The position numbers were made by a program, and so were the translations under genes. DNA of 14,390 nt, from the NCBI GenBank assembly GCA_030600745.1, contig JAUVLL010000040.1, positions 1 to 14,390 on the forward strand, written 5' to 3'. Position 1 is the first letter of the stretch. Every line of letters begins with the position of its first letter. Below are positions 8,151 through 14,390 of the stretch, one piece after another. Source of the stretch: Spirochaetaceae bacterium (GTDB lineage: Bacteria; Spirochaetota; Spirochaetia; B11-G9). The notes below the pieces were generated by a model, which was given only the letters and a program-made list of their open reading frames with translations, did no database searches and had not been told where the DNA came from.

Positions 8151-9371
8151 TTATATATTCTTCTCCAATGAATAGGGAAGCATTGCATAAAATGCAGAAC
8201 AGATCTCTAAATCTGCTACTCTGCTAATTTCATTTGGAGCATGAGCCTGATCCTCATCTCCGGGACCAAAACCAATTGCAGGTATTTTATGTCTGCCTGT
8301 CGTTGCAACTGCGTTTGTAGAAAAGGTCCACTTATCAACTACAGGTGCTTTCCCATAAAGAGCTGTATGTGCTTCTACTCCGGACTGAACAATTGTATGG
8401 TCTTCCGGAATTTTCCATGTTGGGAAATACAATTCCTGACCATAATCTTTATCTCTCCAGCCTTTTTTTACATAATCCGGCATGTATACTTCAATAGCAT
8501 CTTCACTTTCACCTATAGCTTCTGCCATATATTTCTTTACCTGACTTATTGCAAGTTCAGCATCTTCTCCCCAGGTAAGACGTCTGTCCATATAGAGCAT
8601 TGCCTGATCCGGAACTGCACACTGAGAAGGGCCCTTAACGTCAATCTGAGAAACAACTATTGTTCCCTTTCCCAGGAAATTATCATCATCAGGTTGAAGA
8701 TCTTCGTTAAGTTTTTCCATTGAAAGAGCAGCTTTTGCAGCTTTGTATGCGGCACTAACACCTCGTTCCGGTGCTGAACCATGAGAAGATACACCCTTAA
8801 TTTTGGCTACAATTTCCATTCTTCCTCTATGGCCACGATACAATCTGCAGCTTGTAGGTTCTGTGGAAACAAAAAAGTCCGGTTTAAAATTTTCTTCTTC
8901 AATTAAGTACTTCCAGCACATACCATCACAGTCTTCTTCCATAACTGTAAATGTAAAGTAAGCACTGAATTTACCATCATAACCGAGTTCTTTCAGAATT
9001 CGGCCGGCTGTAATCATGGATGCAGCTCCACCTTTCTGATCGGAAGTACCTCTGCCATGAATAAGACCATCTTTAATGAGACCGGAAAATGGATCAAGAT
9101 CCCACTGTGAAAGATCGCCAACTTCAACAGTATCAATATGTGCATCAAATGCAATCTCTTTTGGTCCAAAACCAACTCTACCAATAACACTTCCCAGACC
9201 ATCGAATTTTACTTCATCAAAGCCTGCTTCCTCACAAAGACTTTTGATAAGCCTGCAAACTTCTTCTTCCTTTGAGCTGTAGGATTTCACCTGGACCATC
9301 CTGGACAGGTTTAATGCTGTGTAATCACTGTACTCTTTGGCTTTTGCCAGAATTTCTTCATTAATTCCCAT
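8151..9371 (-). CDS. ygeY: YgeY, M20-family metallohydrolase of the urate/selenium locus
   Basis: A 406-residue cytoplasmic M20 metallopeptidase/deacylase-type protein. Visible family residues: His78 and catalytic Asp80 (FDAHIDTVEVGD), bridging Asp111 (HGRGTSDQKGG), the catalytic pair Glu145/Glu146 (TVMEEDCDG), Glu171 (STEPTS) and a C-terminal His377 (DEDQAHAPNE). The middle segment with HRGRMEIVAKIKGVSSHGSAP begins the dimerisation domain. The length matches E. coli YgeY (about 403 aa). The family sits almost only in ygfK/ssnA clusters and is predicted to cleave an amide bond in an intermediate of anaerobic urate breakdown. The exact substrate is not known to me. The ATG follows AGGAGAAA with good spacing. 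It is the only gene here flanked by gaps, and each gap holds two hairpins, so its expression may be tuned separately from its neighbours. Confidence 0.9.
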   Translation of the reverse strand: MGINEEILAKAKEYSDYTALNLSRMVQVKSYSSKEEEVCRLIKSLCEEAGFDEVKFDGLGSVIGRVGFGPKEIAFDAHIDTVEVGDLSQWDLDPFSGLIKDGLIHGRGTSDQKGGAASMITAGRILKELGYDGKFSAYFTFTVMEEDCDGMCWKYLIEEENFKPDFFVSTEPTSCRLYRGHRGRMEIVAKIKGVSSHGSAPERGVSAAYKAAKAALSMEKLNEDLQPDDDNFLGKGTIVVSQIDVKGPSQCAVPDQAMLYMDRRLTWGEDAELAISQVKKYMAEAIGESEDAIEVYMPDYVKKGWRDKDYGQELYFPTWKIPEDHTIVQSGVEAHTALYGKAPVVDKWTFSTNAVATTGRHKIPAIGFGPGDEDQAHAPNEISRVADLEICSAFYAMLPYSLEKNI

Positions 9372-9386
9372 TTATTTTTCTCCTAT

Positions 9387-9405
9387 GGGCATGGGGACCA
9401 TGCCC
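9387..9405. repeat. REP-like hairpin C next to the ygeY ribosome site
   Basis: A perfect 8-bp inverted repeat: arms GGGCATGG and CCATGCCC around a 3-base loop. On the minus strand it ends one base before the TAGGAGAAA of the ygeY leader, about 15 bases from the ATG. Its minus-strand upstream flank reads TGTAAGGGC, resembling hairpin B, while the downstream arm diverges where the ribosome site begins. Confidence 0.75.
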
Positions 9406-9423
9406 TTACATAATATATTTTCC

Positions 9424-9455
9424 CCGTAGGGGCGAATGGCCATTCGCCCCTACGG
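9424..9455. repeat. REP-like palindrome D covering the ssnA stop codon
   Basis: A perfect 32-bp palindrome with 16-base arms (plus-strand left arm CCGTAGGGGCGAATGG) and no spacer. On the minus strand it starts inside the last sense codon of ssnA, and the TAG within its arm is the ssnA stop. The core GTAGGGGCG is typical of short palindromes dispersed in many bacterial genomes and often linked to REP-associated tyrosine transposases (from general knowledge; no transposase is seen here). Confidence 0.85.
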
Positions 9456-10778
9456 TTTTATTTTATCCATCCTGTCCCATACGCCCTGGGCTGATACTGC
9501 TGCCTTTGCGTATATCTCACGCACATCGAATGGGAACTCTCTGTGTTCCATTACAACGTTGCCGTTTACAATTACTGTCTCAACATCTGCACTTGTCATA
9601 CCAAATACCATATGACCTCCGATATTATCTGCTACAAGAGGTGATGGACTTAGATAATCTGCTATAACTATATCTGCTTTATATCCTGATGCTAACTGGC
9701 CGAAATTTGCCCCGAAATTCCTGCCTAAAAGCTCATTGCCATTAGAAAGGAAGCCCAGGAAATCTCCCGGCCACATAGGACCGCCATCATCTTTATGTTT
9801 AAAATAAGCTACCTTTATTTCCTCATACATATTTGGTCCAATACCATCAGTACCAAGAGCAAGGTTTTTATAATCCCCCAATCTGCTGTTGTAACCTACA
9901 TTATTATTCATATTGGATCTTGAATTGTGGACAAGAAAACCGTTTCTCTCATTTAAAATTTCAATTTCTTCTGTACCAAGATAAATTCCATGAACAAGAA
10001 TTGTTTTTTCGTTAAGCATTCCGAAATTTTCCAGACGCTTCACTATATCCTGACCATAAACCAGGTGACTCTGGGAAACATCATACCTGTCCTCTGCAAC
10101 ATGAAGATGCAGTCCTTTCCCTGTGGATTTAATTGCATCGGCCATCATCTCAAGTCCATCATCATTTATAGTACATGGAGCATGGCCGCCAATATGTGCT
10201 TCAAAGATATAAGATTTTGAAGAATCTTCTTTATCTGCATCAATCTCTTTTGCAAAACGTATATTTTCTTCCACTCCTTCCTTCATCTGATCCAGACCGT
10301 TTCGGTCTGTCACTTCATAACATGTCATTCCACGAAGCCCAACCTCTTCCATGGATCTTCTGATTGTTGAAAGAGAACCTGTAATATAATTTGGACTTGC
10401 ATGATGATCTATTACAGAAGTAGTTCCAGCCTTAATAGCATCTATAGAGCTTATAATACCCGAGTAATATGTAGATTCTTCATTCAGAGCCCTATCCATT
10501 CTCCACCATAGGTTTTTAAGGGTAGAGACAAAATCCGGAGTAGGATCAATATTGGCCATAATTCCTCTTGAAAGCCCGGAATAGTAGTGGTGATGTGAAC
10601 ATGTTAAACCGGGATATGTAAGTTTATCTGTACCATCAATTACTTTGTCTGCTTTATACTTTGAAGCCACACCAGGACCAACATCAACAATATCTGTACC
10701 ATCTATAACAACATCAATATTATTCCACACTTTCGGAGGATTAAACTGCATTGCTTTTGTATTTTTTATTACTATCAT
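9450..10778 (-). CDS. ssnA: SsnA, putative aminohydrolase of selenium/urate metabolism
   Basis: A 442-residue amidohydrolase-superfamily protein. It is an unmistakable match to E. coli SsnA, with shared blocks YYSGLSRGIMANI, STLKNLWWR, DHHASP, SRSNMNNNVGYN and LALGTDGIG. Metal-binding residues are His62/His64 (CSHHHYYSG), His226 with Glu229 (LHLHVAED), His263 (LVHGIYL) and Asp311 (GTDGIG). It is expected to hydrolyse a C-N bond in a purine-derived ring; its genomic partners place it in anaerobic urate degradation, but its substrate cannot be read from sequence. The gene starts 4 bases after ygfK stops, and the GAGGAG ribosome site lies in the last codons of ygfK, so the two are probably coupled. 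The last residues and the stop codon overlap the left half of a 32-bp palindrome, which suggests that the original 3' end was altered by that element. Confidence 0.95.
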   Translation of the reverse strand: MIVIKNTKAMQFNPPKVWNNIDVVIDGTDIVDVGPGVASKYKADKVIDGTDKLTYPGLTCSHHHYYSGLSRGIMANIDPTPDFVSTLKNLWWRMDRALNEESTYYSGIISSIDAIKAGTTSVIDHHASPNYITGSLSTIRRSMEEVGLRGMTCYEVTDRNGLDQMKEGVEENIRFAKEIDADKEDSSKSYIFEAHIGGHAPCTINDDGLEMMADAIKSTGKGLHLHVAEDRYDVSQSHLVYGQDIVKRLENFGMLNEKTILVHGIYLGTEEIEILNERNGFLVHNSRSNMNNNVGYNSRLGDYKNLALGTDGIGPNMYEEIKVAYFKHKDDGGPMWPGDFLGFLSNGNELLGRNFGANFGQLASGYKADIVIADYLSPSPLVADNIGGHMVFGMTSADVETVIVNGNVVMEHREFPFDVREIYAKAAVSAQGVWDRMDKIKP

Positions 10779-10782
10779 CCTC

Positions 10783-13700
10783 TTACTCCTCTACCGGGCC
10801 CAATAAATAACCATAGTTATTATAAATAGTTTGCACGACTATTTTTACCTCAGGATAATCAGTATGAGTAGGCTCATTACCGGAAAGCACACCATCATTA
10901 TCGATTGTAAGGTCGTAGAGTTTTTCCATCAATCTTAATTTAACATCGGAACCATCTACATAAAAACCGCTGTTTTCACTGTTTTCAAAATCCCCTGCAG
11001 AACTGAATACTGTGAACTTATCTTTGTAAGGTTTTCCGTTATAAGGACAGAACGTTGCACAATTACCACATTCATTACAGTAAGCATCTACATGGATAAT
11101 TTGATAATCATCCTTAAACCCTTTAAACTCAAGTGCCAGATTGGCTCTGTTTGGACAAACATCAACACACTTATTACAGATATAATTACATTCAAGACAT
11201 CTTGCAGCCTCTTTTTCTGCAAACTCGACTACATCATAATCAACTTTTCTGTTTAAGGCTGACTGAAGGGTTCCTTTTTTAGCCAGAATATCTTCTTTAT
11301 TATTTAAATCTTTAAGAAATGTATACGAAGCCTTTCTGGACCAGTCTGAATCGTTATTCCTGCAGATAGCATCCGCAGCTCTTCTTCCTTCCTGAATACA
11401 CTGGACTATAGTCGAAGGTCCTGTTCGACCATCCCCAATTAGATAAACACCGTCTTCTTTAAGTTTAAGGTTATCATCTGTATCAAACCAACCCTTGCTG
11501 TTTGGAGCAATCCCGGCACCTTCCAGTACAGCAGGATCAACTGTTTCACCAATAGATGGAATTAAAGTATCAATTTTAATAGTTTCTGTTTTATCCGTTG
11601 GAACAGGTCTTTTTCTACCACTTGCATCGGGTTCACCCAATTCCATTACACGTAATGTAAGAGTTCCATCAGCATCAAATTTTTCAGGATTACGGAGCCA
11701 TCTAAATGGGATATCCTCTTCCAATGCATCTTCATACTCTTCAGGGCTTGCAGGCATCTGATCTTCCGCTCTTCTATAAACAACCTGAACACTTTCTACA
11801 CCGGGGGTCCGAAGAGCAGCTCTTGCAGCATCCATAGCTGTATCACCAGCACCAACGACAGCAACATGCCTGCCAAGTTTAATGGCATTCCTGTCCTTAT
11901 TATAACTATTAAGAAACTCAAATGATGAGATTATGTTTGTATTATCACCTTCTATAGGGAAAGCTCTTACACCTTCAGCACCTATTGCAAGACAAACCGT
12001 ATCAAACCTTTCTGCTTTCAGATCTTTAATACTGAACTCAGGATCTACTCCAAAAACAAACTTAACACCATGAGCTTCAATAAAATCTATATCGTTTAGA
12101 ATTGCTTCCCGTGGAATTCGGAAATGGGGAATTACATGCTCTACCACACCGCCTGCGGAATCATGTTTATCAAATATCGTTACATCAAACCCTTCACGAC
12201 TTAAAAAGTAAGCCGCAGAAAGACCGGCAGGTCCGGCACCTACAACTGCGATTTTTTTATCCTTAGTTATTTCAGGAACCTTCCATTTTTTCTTATAGTC
12301 ATCAAAACCATTAAGAATAGCAATTTTCTTCATTTCCCTAATCTCAACTGTTCCCTCATAATCAAGACGGGTACAGTTGTACTGACACTGATGGGAACAG
12401 ATATGACCTGTGATGGATGGAAGAGCGTTTTTTTCATAGATAAGTTCAACTGCTTCTGCATACCTTTTCTGACCAACAAGTTTTATATACTCCGGAATAT
12501 CCTGACTGATAGGACAGGCAACTGTACAAGGCGCAACGTAACAGTCAAAGACAGGAAGATCTTCATCAACTTCCGCTCTATCATTACCTCGCCACTCTTT
12601 TTTTGTATAATGCATTTTTAATGCATCAGCAGCCAGAGTTTCAAGTTTTTCCACATCAATTTTATTCATTTCCCATGCTGAAGATTTTTCCAAAAGAGTA
12701 GCCATATCATTAAGTCTGTTATAACCACCAGGTTGAAGAAGATCAGTTGCCAGTGTTATTGGTCTTATTCCTGTAGAAAAAATATCTTCAACATTAAATT
12801 TTGATGCTCCTCCTGAATAAGATATTGGAAGTTCACCGTTAAATTTTTTGGAAATCTTTGCAGCAAGGTTAATAGACAGAGGAAACAGGGCCCTACCGGA
12901 CATATACATTTCGTCCCCTGGAAGAACACCCTTATTATTTACAGACCCAAGAGTATTTGTAAGCTTAACACCAAACTGAAGATTTTCTTTTTTTGATGTT
13001 GCAATAAGACGCTCCAGCATACCCTCTGCATCTGAATACTGCAGATCATGAGAGAAAACCTCTCTTGAAAGGCCAACATAGTCAAAACCAAGACTATCAA
13101 GAATTTCCCTGACTCTGTCAAAACCAAGTAAAGTTGGATTAAGTTTTACAAAGGTATTTAATTTTTTCTCTGTAAGCATATACATACAGATATCTTCGAT
13201 CTCTTTCGGAGGGCATCCATGCATAGTGGAGAGTGTAATCTGATTACAAAGCTGAGCAGGGACCTTTCCGGATATACTCTTTAGAGATGCTGCTTTACCT
13301 TCAAGATCGGTTCCTTTTAGGAAAATACCATCTTCTATAATTTTCTGCAGTTCTTTAACATAGGCCATATAATTTTCATTAGAAGAAGAATCCATCATAT
13401 CATTGATAAATTTCTGAACTCTTTCATTTTTTATACCAGAAAGATCATATCCTACACTCATATTAAAAATAAAAGATCGCTCCTTACTGTTGTTCAGTTC
13501 AAAGAGCTCCTCTATTAAATATAGTATAAACCAGGCTTTAAGATATTCATCATAAGCTTTTTTAAGAGTAAATTCAGTGGACCATTCTGTGTTAAAGCAC
13601 TCATCTTCTGCATCAATACAGGGCTTGGGAACTTCAAGAGTATCCAGGATCTGTACAGTTTTAAGTTCTAAAAATCTACCACCTGTAAGGTAGGAAGCAA

Positions 13701-13908
13701 TAATATTCTGTGTTAGCTGTGTATGAGGACCTGCAGCAGGACCAAGAGGAGTTTCACTTCGTTCTCCAAAGATCTCTAAATTATCACTGTTTATTTTTTT
13801 AAAGAACTGATCCTTATGAATACCAAAGATGGATCCATCTTTCTTATATTCACTGAAAATTCTTTTTACCAGTTCCGAAAAGGAAACAGGTCTCATCAAA
13901 TCGCCCAT
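10783..13908 (-). CDS. ygfK: YgfK, multidomain flavo/iron-sulfur reductase (putative urate ring reductase; annotated selenate reductase subunit)
   Basis: A 1041-residue redox enzyme in four parts. Residues 1-430 resemble a dihydroorotate dehydrogenase-type barrel (TLSTMHGCPPKEIE 226-239; FVKLNPTLLG; ISYSGGAS). Residues 450-530 are a GltD-like Fe-S domain (Cys456, Cys461, Cys465; Cys504, Cys508, Cys512). Residues 550-850 are paired FAD and NAD(P) Rossmann folds (GAGPAG 557-562, GAGDTA 686-691, LIGDGRTGPSTI). Residues 900-960 hold two [4Fe-4S] ferredoxin motifs (CNYICNKCVDVCP; CNECGNCATFCP). The sequence is collinear with E. coli YgfK, including MGD-MRP at the start, which supports the ATG at 13908; AAAGGGG precedes it. 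It probably moves electrons from NAD(P)H or ferredoxin to a purine ring. Selenate reduction, the older annotation, is less likely in this context. It is the first gene of the operon. Confidence 0.95.
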   Translation of the reverse strand: MGDLMRPVSFSELVKRIFSEYKKDGSIFGIHKDQFFKKINSDNLEIFGERSETPLGPAAGPHTQLTQNIIASYLTGGRFLELKTVQILDTLEVPKPCIDAEDECFNTEWSTEFTLKKAYDEYLKAWFILYLIEELFELNNSKERSFIFNMSVGYDLSGIKNERVQKFINDMMDSSSNENYMAYVKELQKIIEDGIFLKGTDLEGKAASLKSISGKVPAQLCNQITLSTMHGCPPKEIEDICMYMLTEKKLNTFVKLNPTLLGFDRVREILDSLGFDYVGLSREVFSHDLQYSDAEGMLERLIATSKKENLQFGVKLTNTLGSVNNKGVLPGDEMYMSGRALFPLSINLAAKISKKFNGELPISYSGGASKFNVEDIFSTGIRPITLATDLLQPGGYNRLNDMATLLEKSSAWEMNKIDVEKLETLAADALKMHYTKKEWRGNDRAEVDEDLPVFDCYVAPCTVACPISQDIPEYIKLVGQKRYAEAVELIYEKNALPSITGHICSHQCQYNCTRLDYEGTVEIREMKKIAILNGFDDYKKKWKVPEITKDKKIAVVGAGPAGLSAAYFLSREGFDVTIFDKHDSAGGVVEHVIPHFRIPREAILNDIDFIEAHGVKFVFGVDPEFSIKDLKAERFDTVCLAIGAEGVRAFPIEGDNTNIISSFEFLNSYNKDRNAIKLGRHVAVVGAGDTAMDAARAALRTPGVESVQVVYRRAEDQMPASPEEYEDALEEDIPFRWLRNPEKFDADGTLTLRVMELGEPDASGRKRPVPTDKTETIKIDTLIPSIGETVDPAVLEGAGIAPNSKGWFDTDDNLKLKEDGVYLIGDGRTGPSTIVQCIQEGRRAADAICRNNDSDWSRKASYTFLKDLNNKEDILAKKGTLQSALNRKVDYDVVEFAEKEAARCLECNYICNKCVDVCPNRANLALEFKGFKDDYQIIHVDAYCNECGNCATFCPYNGKPYKDKFTVFSSAGDFENSENSGFYVDGSDVKLRLMEKLYDLTIDNDGVLSGNEPTHTDYPEVKIVVQTIYNNYGYLLGPVEE

Positions 13909-13962
13909 ACTAACCCCTTTTTATTAATAATATACAAATTAAGATTGTTATGCCTTTATACC

Positions 13963-13990
13963 ATAATATACTATTTCTCTCTCAATGCAA
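13963..13990 (-). promoter_or_regulatory. Candidate sigma-70 promoter for the ygfK operon
   Basis: The minus strand reads TTGCAT (13990-13985), a 16-base spacer, then TATTAT (13968-13963), which is 5 of 6 for the -10 box but only 3 of 6 for the -35. This would start transcription near 13955, leaving a leader of about 45-50 bases. An alternative is TTGAGA with TATAAA at a 19-base spacing in the same stretch. This is the only plausible promoter position for the whole minus-strand operon within the window. Confidence 0.4.
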
Positions 13991-14068
13991 GAGCTATTTA
14001 CAAAAAACTGAGGTTTTAAGCAATTTTTATTCTTTTTTTTAATTTTAGTGTTTTTTTTCACCTTACTA

Positions 14069-14097
14069 TTGCGTATCAGCGTAATTTAGTATATTGT
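14069..14097 (+). promoter_or_regulatory. Candidate promoter for the divergent PLP-enzyme gene
   Basis: TTGCGT (14069-14074), a 17-base spacer and TATTGT (14092-14097) form a weak sigma-70-like site. TATACT at 14097-14102 is a better -10 by sequence but lacks a matching -35. T-rich runs at 14032-14058 just upstream could act as an UP element. The leader would be about 50 bases long, up to the AAGAGGTGA ribosome site. Confidence 0.35.
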
Positions 14098-14103
14098 ATA
14101 CTA
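14087..14103. promoter_or_regulatory. Operator-like inverted repeat in the divergent intergenic region
   Basis: A perfect 7-bp inverted repeat, TAGTATA-TTG-TATACTA, lies over the putative -10 of the plus-strand gene. The half-site TAGTATATT occurs again on the minus strand at 13973-13965, over the -10 of the ygfK promoter. This arrangement would suit a dimeric repressor or activator controlling both directions. No regulator gene is in the window. The region is very AT-rich, so chance cannot be excluded. Confidence 0.4.
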
Positions 14104-14153
14104 CACAACCAATGAAACTGTTTTAAAATATATTCATACAAAGAGGTGAGAAA

Positions 14154-14390
14154 ATGATTGATTTAACAATTAACAAAGAAGTAAGACAAAGAAACATTGA
14201 AAGATGCCGGGAAAAAGGCATTGTTTATCCAACAATTGCTCAAATGATGGATCCTTCAACAATTCCGGCAAAAATAAAAGATAAACTTAAAGAAACAGGA
14301 CTCTGGGATATAGATGCTACAAACCTTTTCAGAATTACCTGGAGAAATGAACCAAAGGAAACGGGCGGCCTCCATGGTGATGTCAACTAC
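14154..14390 (+). CDS. N-terminal part of a PLP-dependent (fold-type II, beta-subunit-like) enzyme, cut by the window edge
   Basis: 79 codons are open to the right edge. The ATG has AGAGG 7 bases upstream. The peptide (NIERCREKGIVYPTIAQMMD; GLWDIDATNLFRITWRNEP) resembles, from memory, the N-terminus of clostridial proteins annotated as pyridoxal-5'-phosphate-dependent protein beta subunit or PLP-dependent lyase/thiolase, related to tryptophan synthase beta and cysteine synthase. The lysine that would hold PLP lies beyond the window, so the catalytic type cannot be confirmed. It is not YgeX, whose N-terminus is different, although it might do a related job on an amino acid released from urate breakdown. 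It is divergently transcribed from ygfK and may share control through the inverted repeat in its promoter. Confidence is high that it is a gene and moderate for the family. Confidence 0.65.
   Translation, partial: MIDLTINKEVRQRNIERCREKGIVYPTIAQMMDPSTIPAKIKDKLKETGLWDIDATNLFRITWRNEPKETGGLHGDVNY

Noticed and set aside
9424..9455. Palindrome D as a Rho-independent terminator
   Set aside because: On the transcribed minus strand it is followed by GGAAAATATATT, not a T-run. The T-rich flank is on the plus-strand side, where no gene would end. Hairpins A, B and C also lack T-runs on the minus strand.
8080..9455. CRISPR array
   Set aside because: The four repeats differ in sequence and length, are self-complementary, are separated by a gene, and have no regular spacers.
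14001..14017. AAAAAACTGAGGTTTT as a hairpin or operator
   Set aside because: Its short A/T-only arms with one G-C pair in an AT-rich region are easily expected by chance, and it is not near a promoter box.
14154..14390. YgeX (diaminopropionate ammonia-lyase)
   Set aside because: The visible N-terminus does not resemble YgeX as I know it. It fits another fold-type II PLP family better.

Overview
This AT-rich window carries an anaerobic purine catabolism locus. The gene set is the one known from Escherichia coli as ygfK-ssnA-xdhD-ygfM-ygeY, which comparative genomics has linked to selenium-dependent molybdenum hydroxylases and, more recently, to anaerobic urate breakdown in gut bacteria. Together with ferredoxin-type redox proteins, this suggests a strict or facultative anaerobe, perhaps a clostridial Bacillota or a spirochaete. 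The sequence alone does not settle the phylum.

Layout: eight complete genes and one partial gene lie on the minus strand and are read from right to left. The order is ygfK (13908-10783), ssnA, ygeY, a molybdenum subunit (xdhA-like), a [2Fe-2S] subunit (xdhC-like), an FAD subunit (xdhB-like), an 8-oxoguanine deaminase-like amidohydrolase, ygfM, and an xdhD homologue that runs off the left edge. Most junctions are 4 bp apart, abutting or overlapping, as in one operon. The two exceptions are the gaps on either side of ygeY (78 and 110 bp), and each holds two near-perfect REP-like hairpins. A 245-bp intergenic region (13909-14153) separates the operon from a divergent plus-strand gene, cut by the right edge, that resembles a fold-type II PLP enzyme. 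This region contains an operator-like inverted repeat and weak promoters in both directions. No stretch longer than 300 bases lacks a gene.

Working model (inference from families): the three-subunit hydroxylase keeps the Mo-site residues of true xanthine dehydrogenases and would oxidise hypoxanthine/xanthine to urate. The 8-oxoguanine deaminase would feed oxidised guanine into the same urate pool. YgfK has the modules of dihydropyrimidine dehydrogenase in a permuted order and is the likely ring reductase. SsnA, YgeY and genes outside the window would hydrolyse the reduced ring. XdhD/YgfM form a second, divergent molybdo-flavo-hydroxylase: its Fe-S domain has lost every cluster cysteine and its Mo site has lost both residues that mark xanthine dehydrogenases. 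That second enzyme is the least understood part of the locus. HyuA, YgeW, YgeX, YqeB/YqeC and SelD are not in the window.
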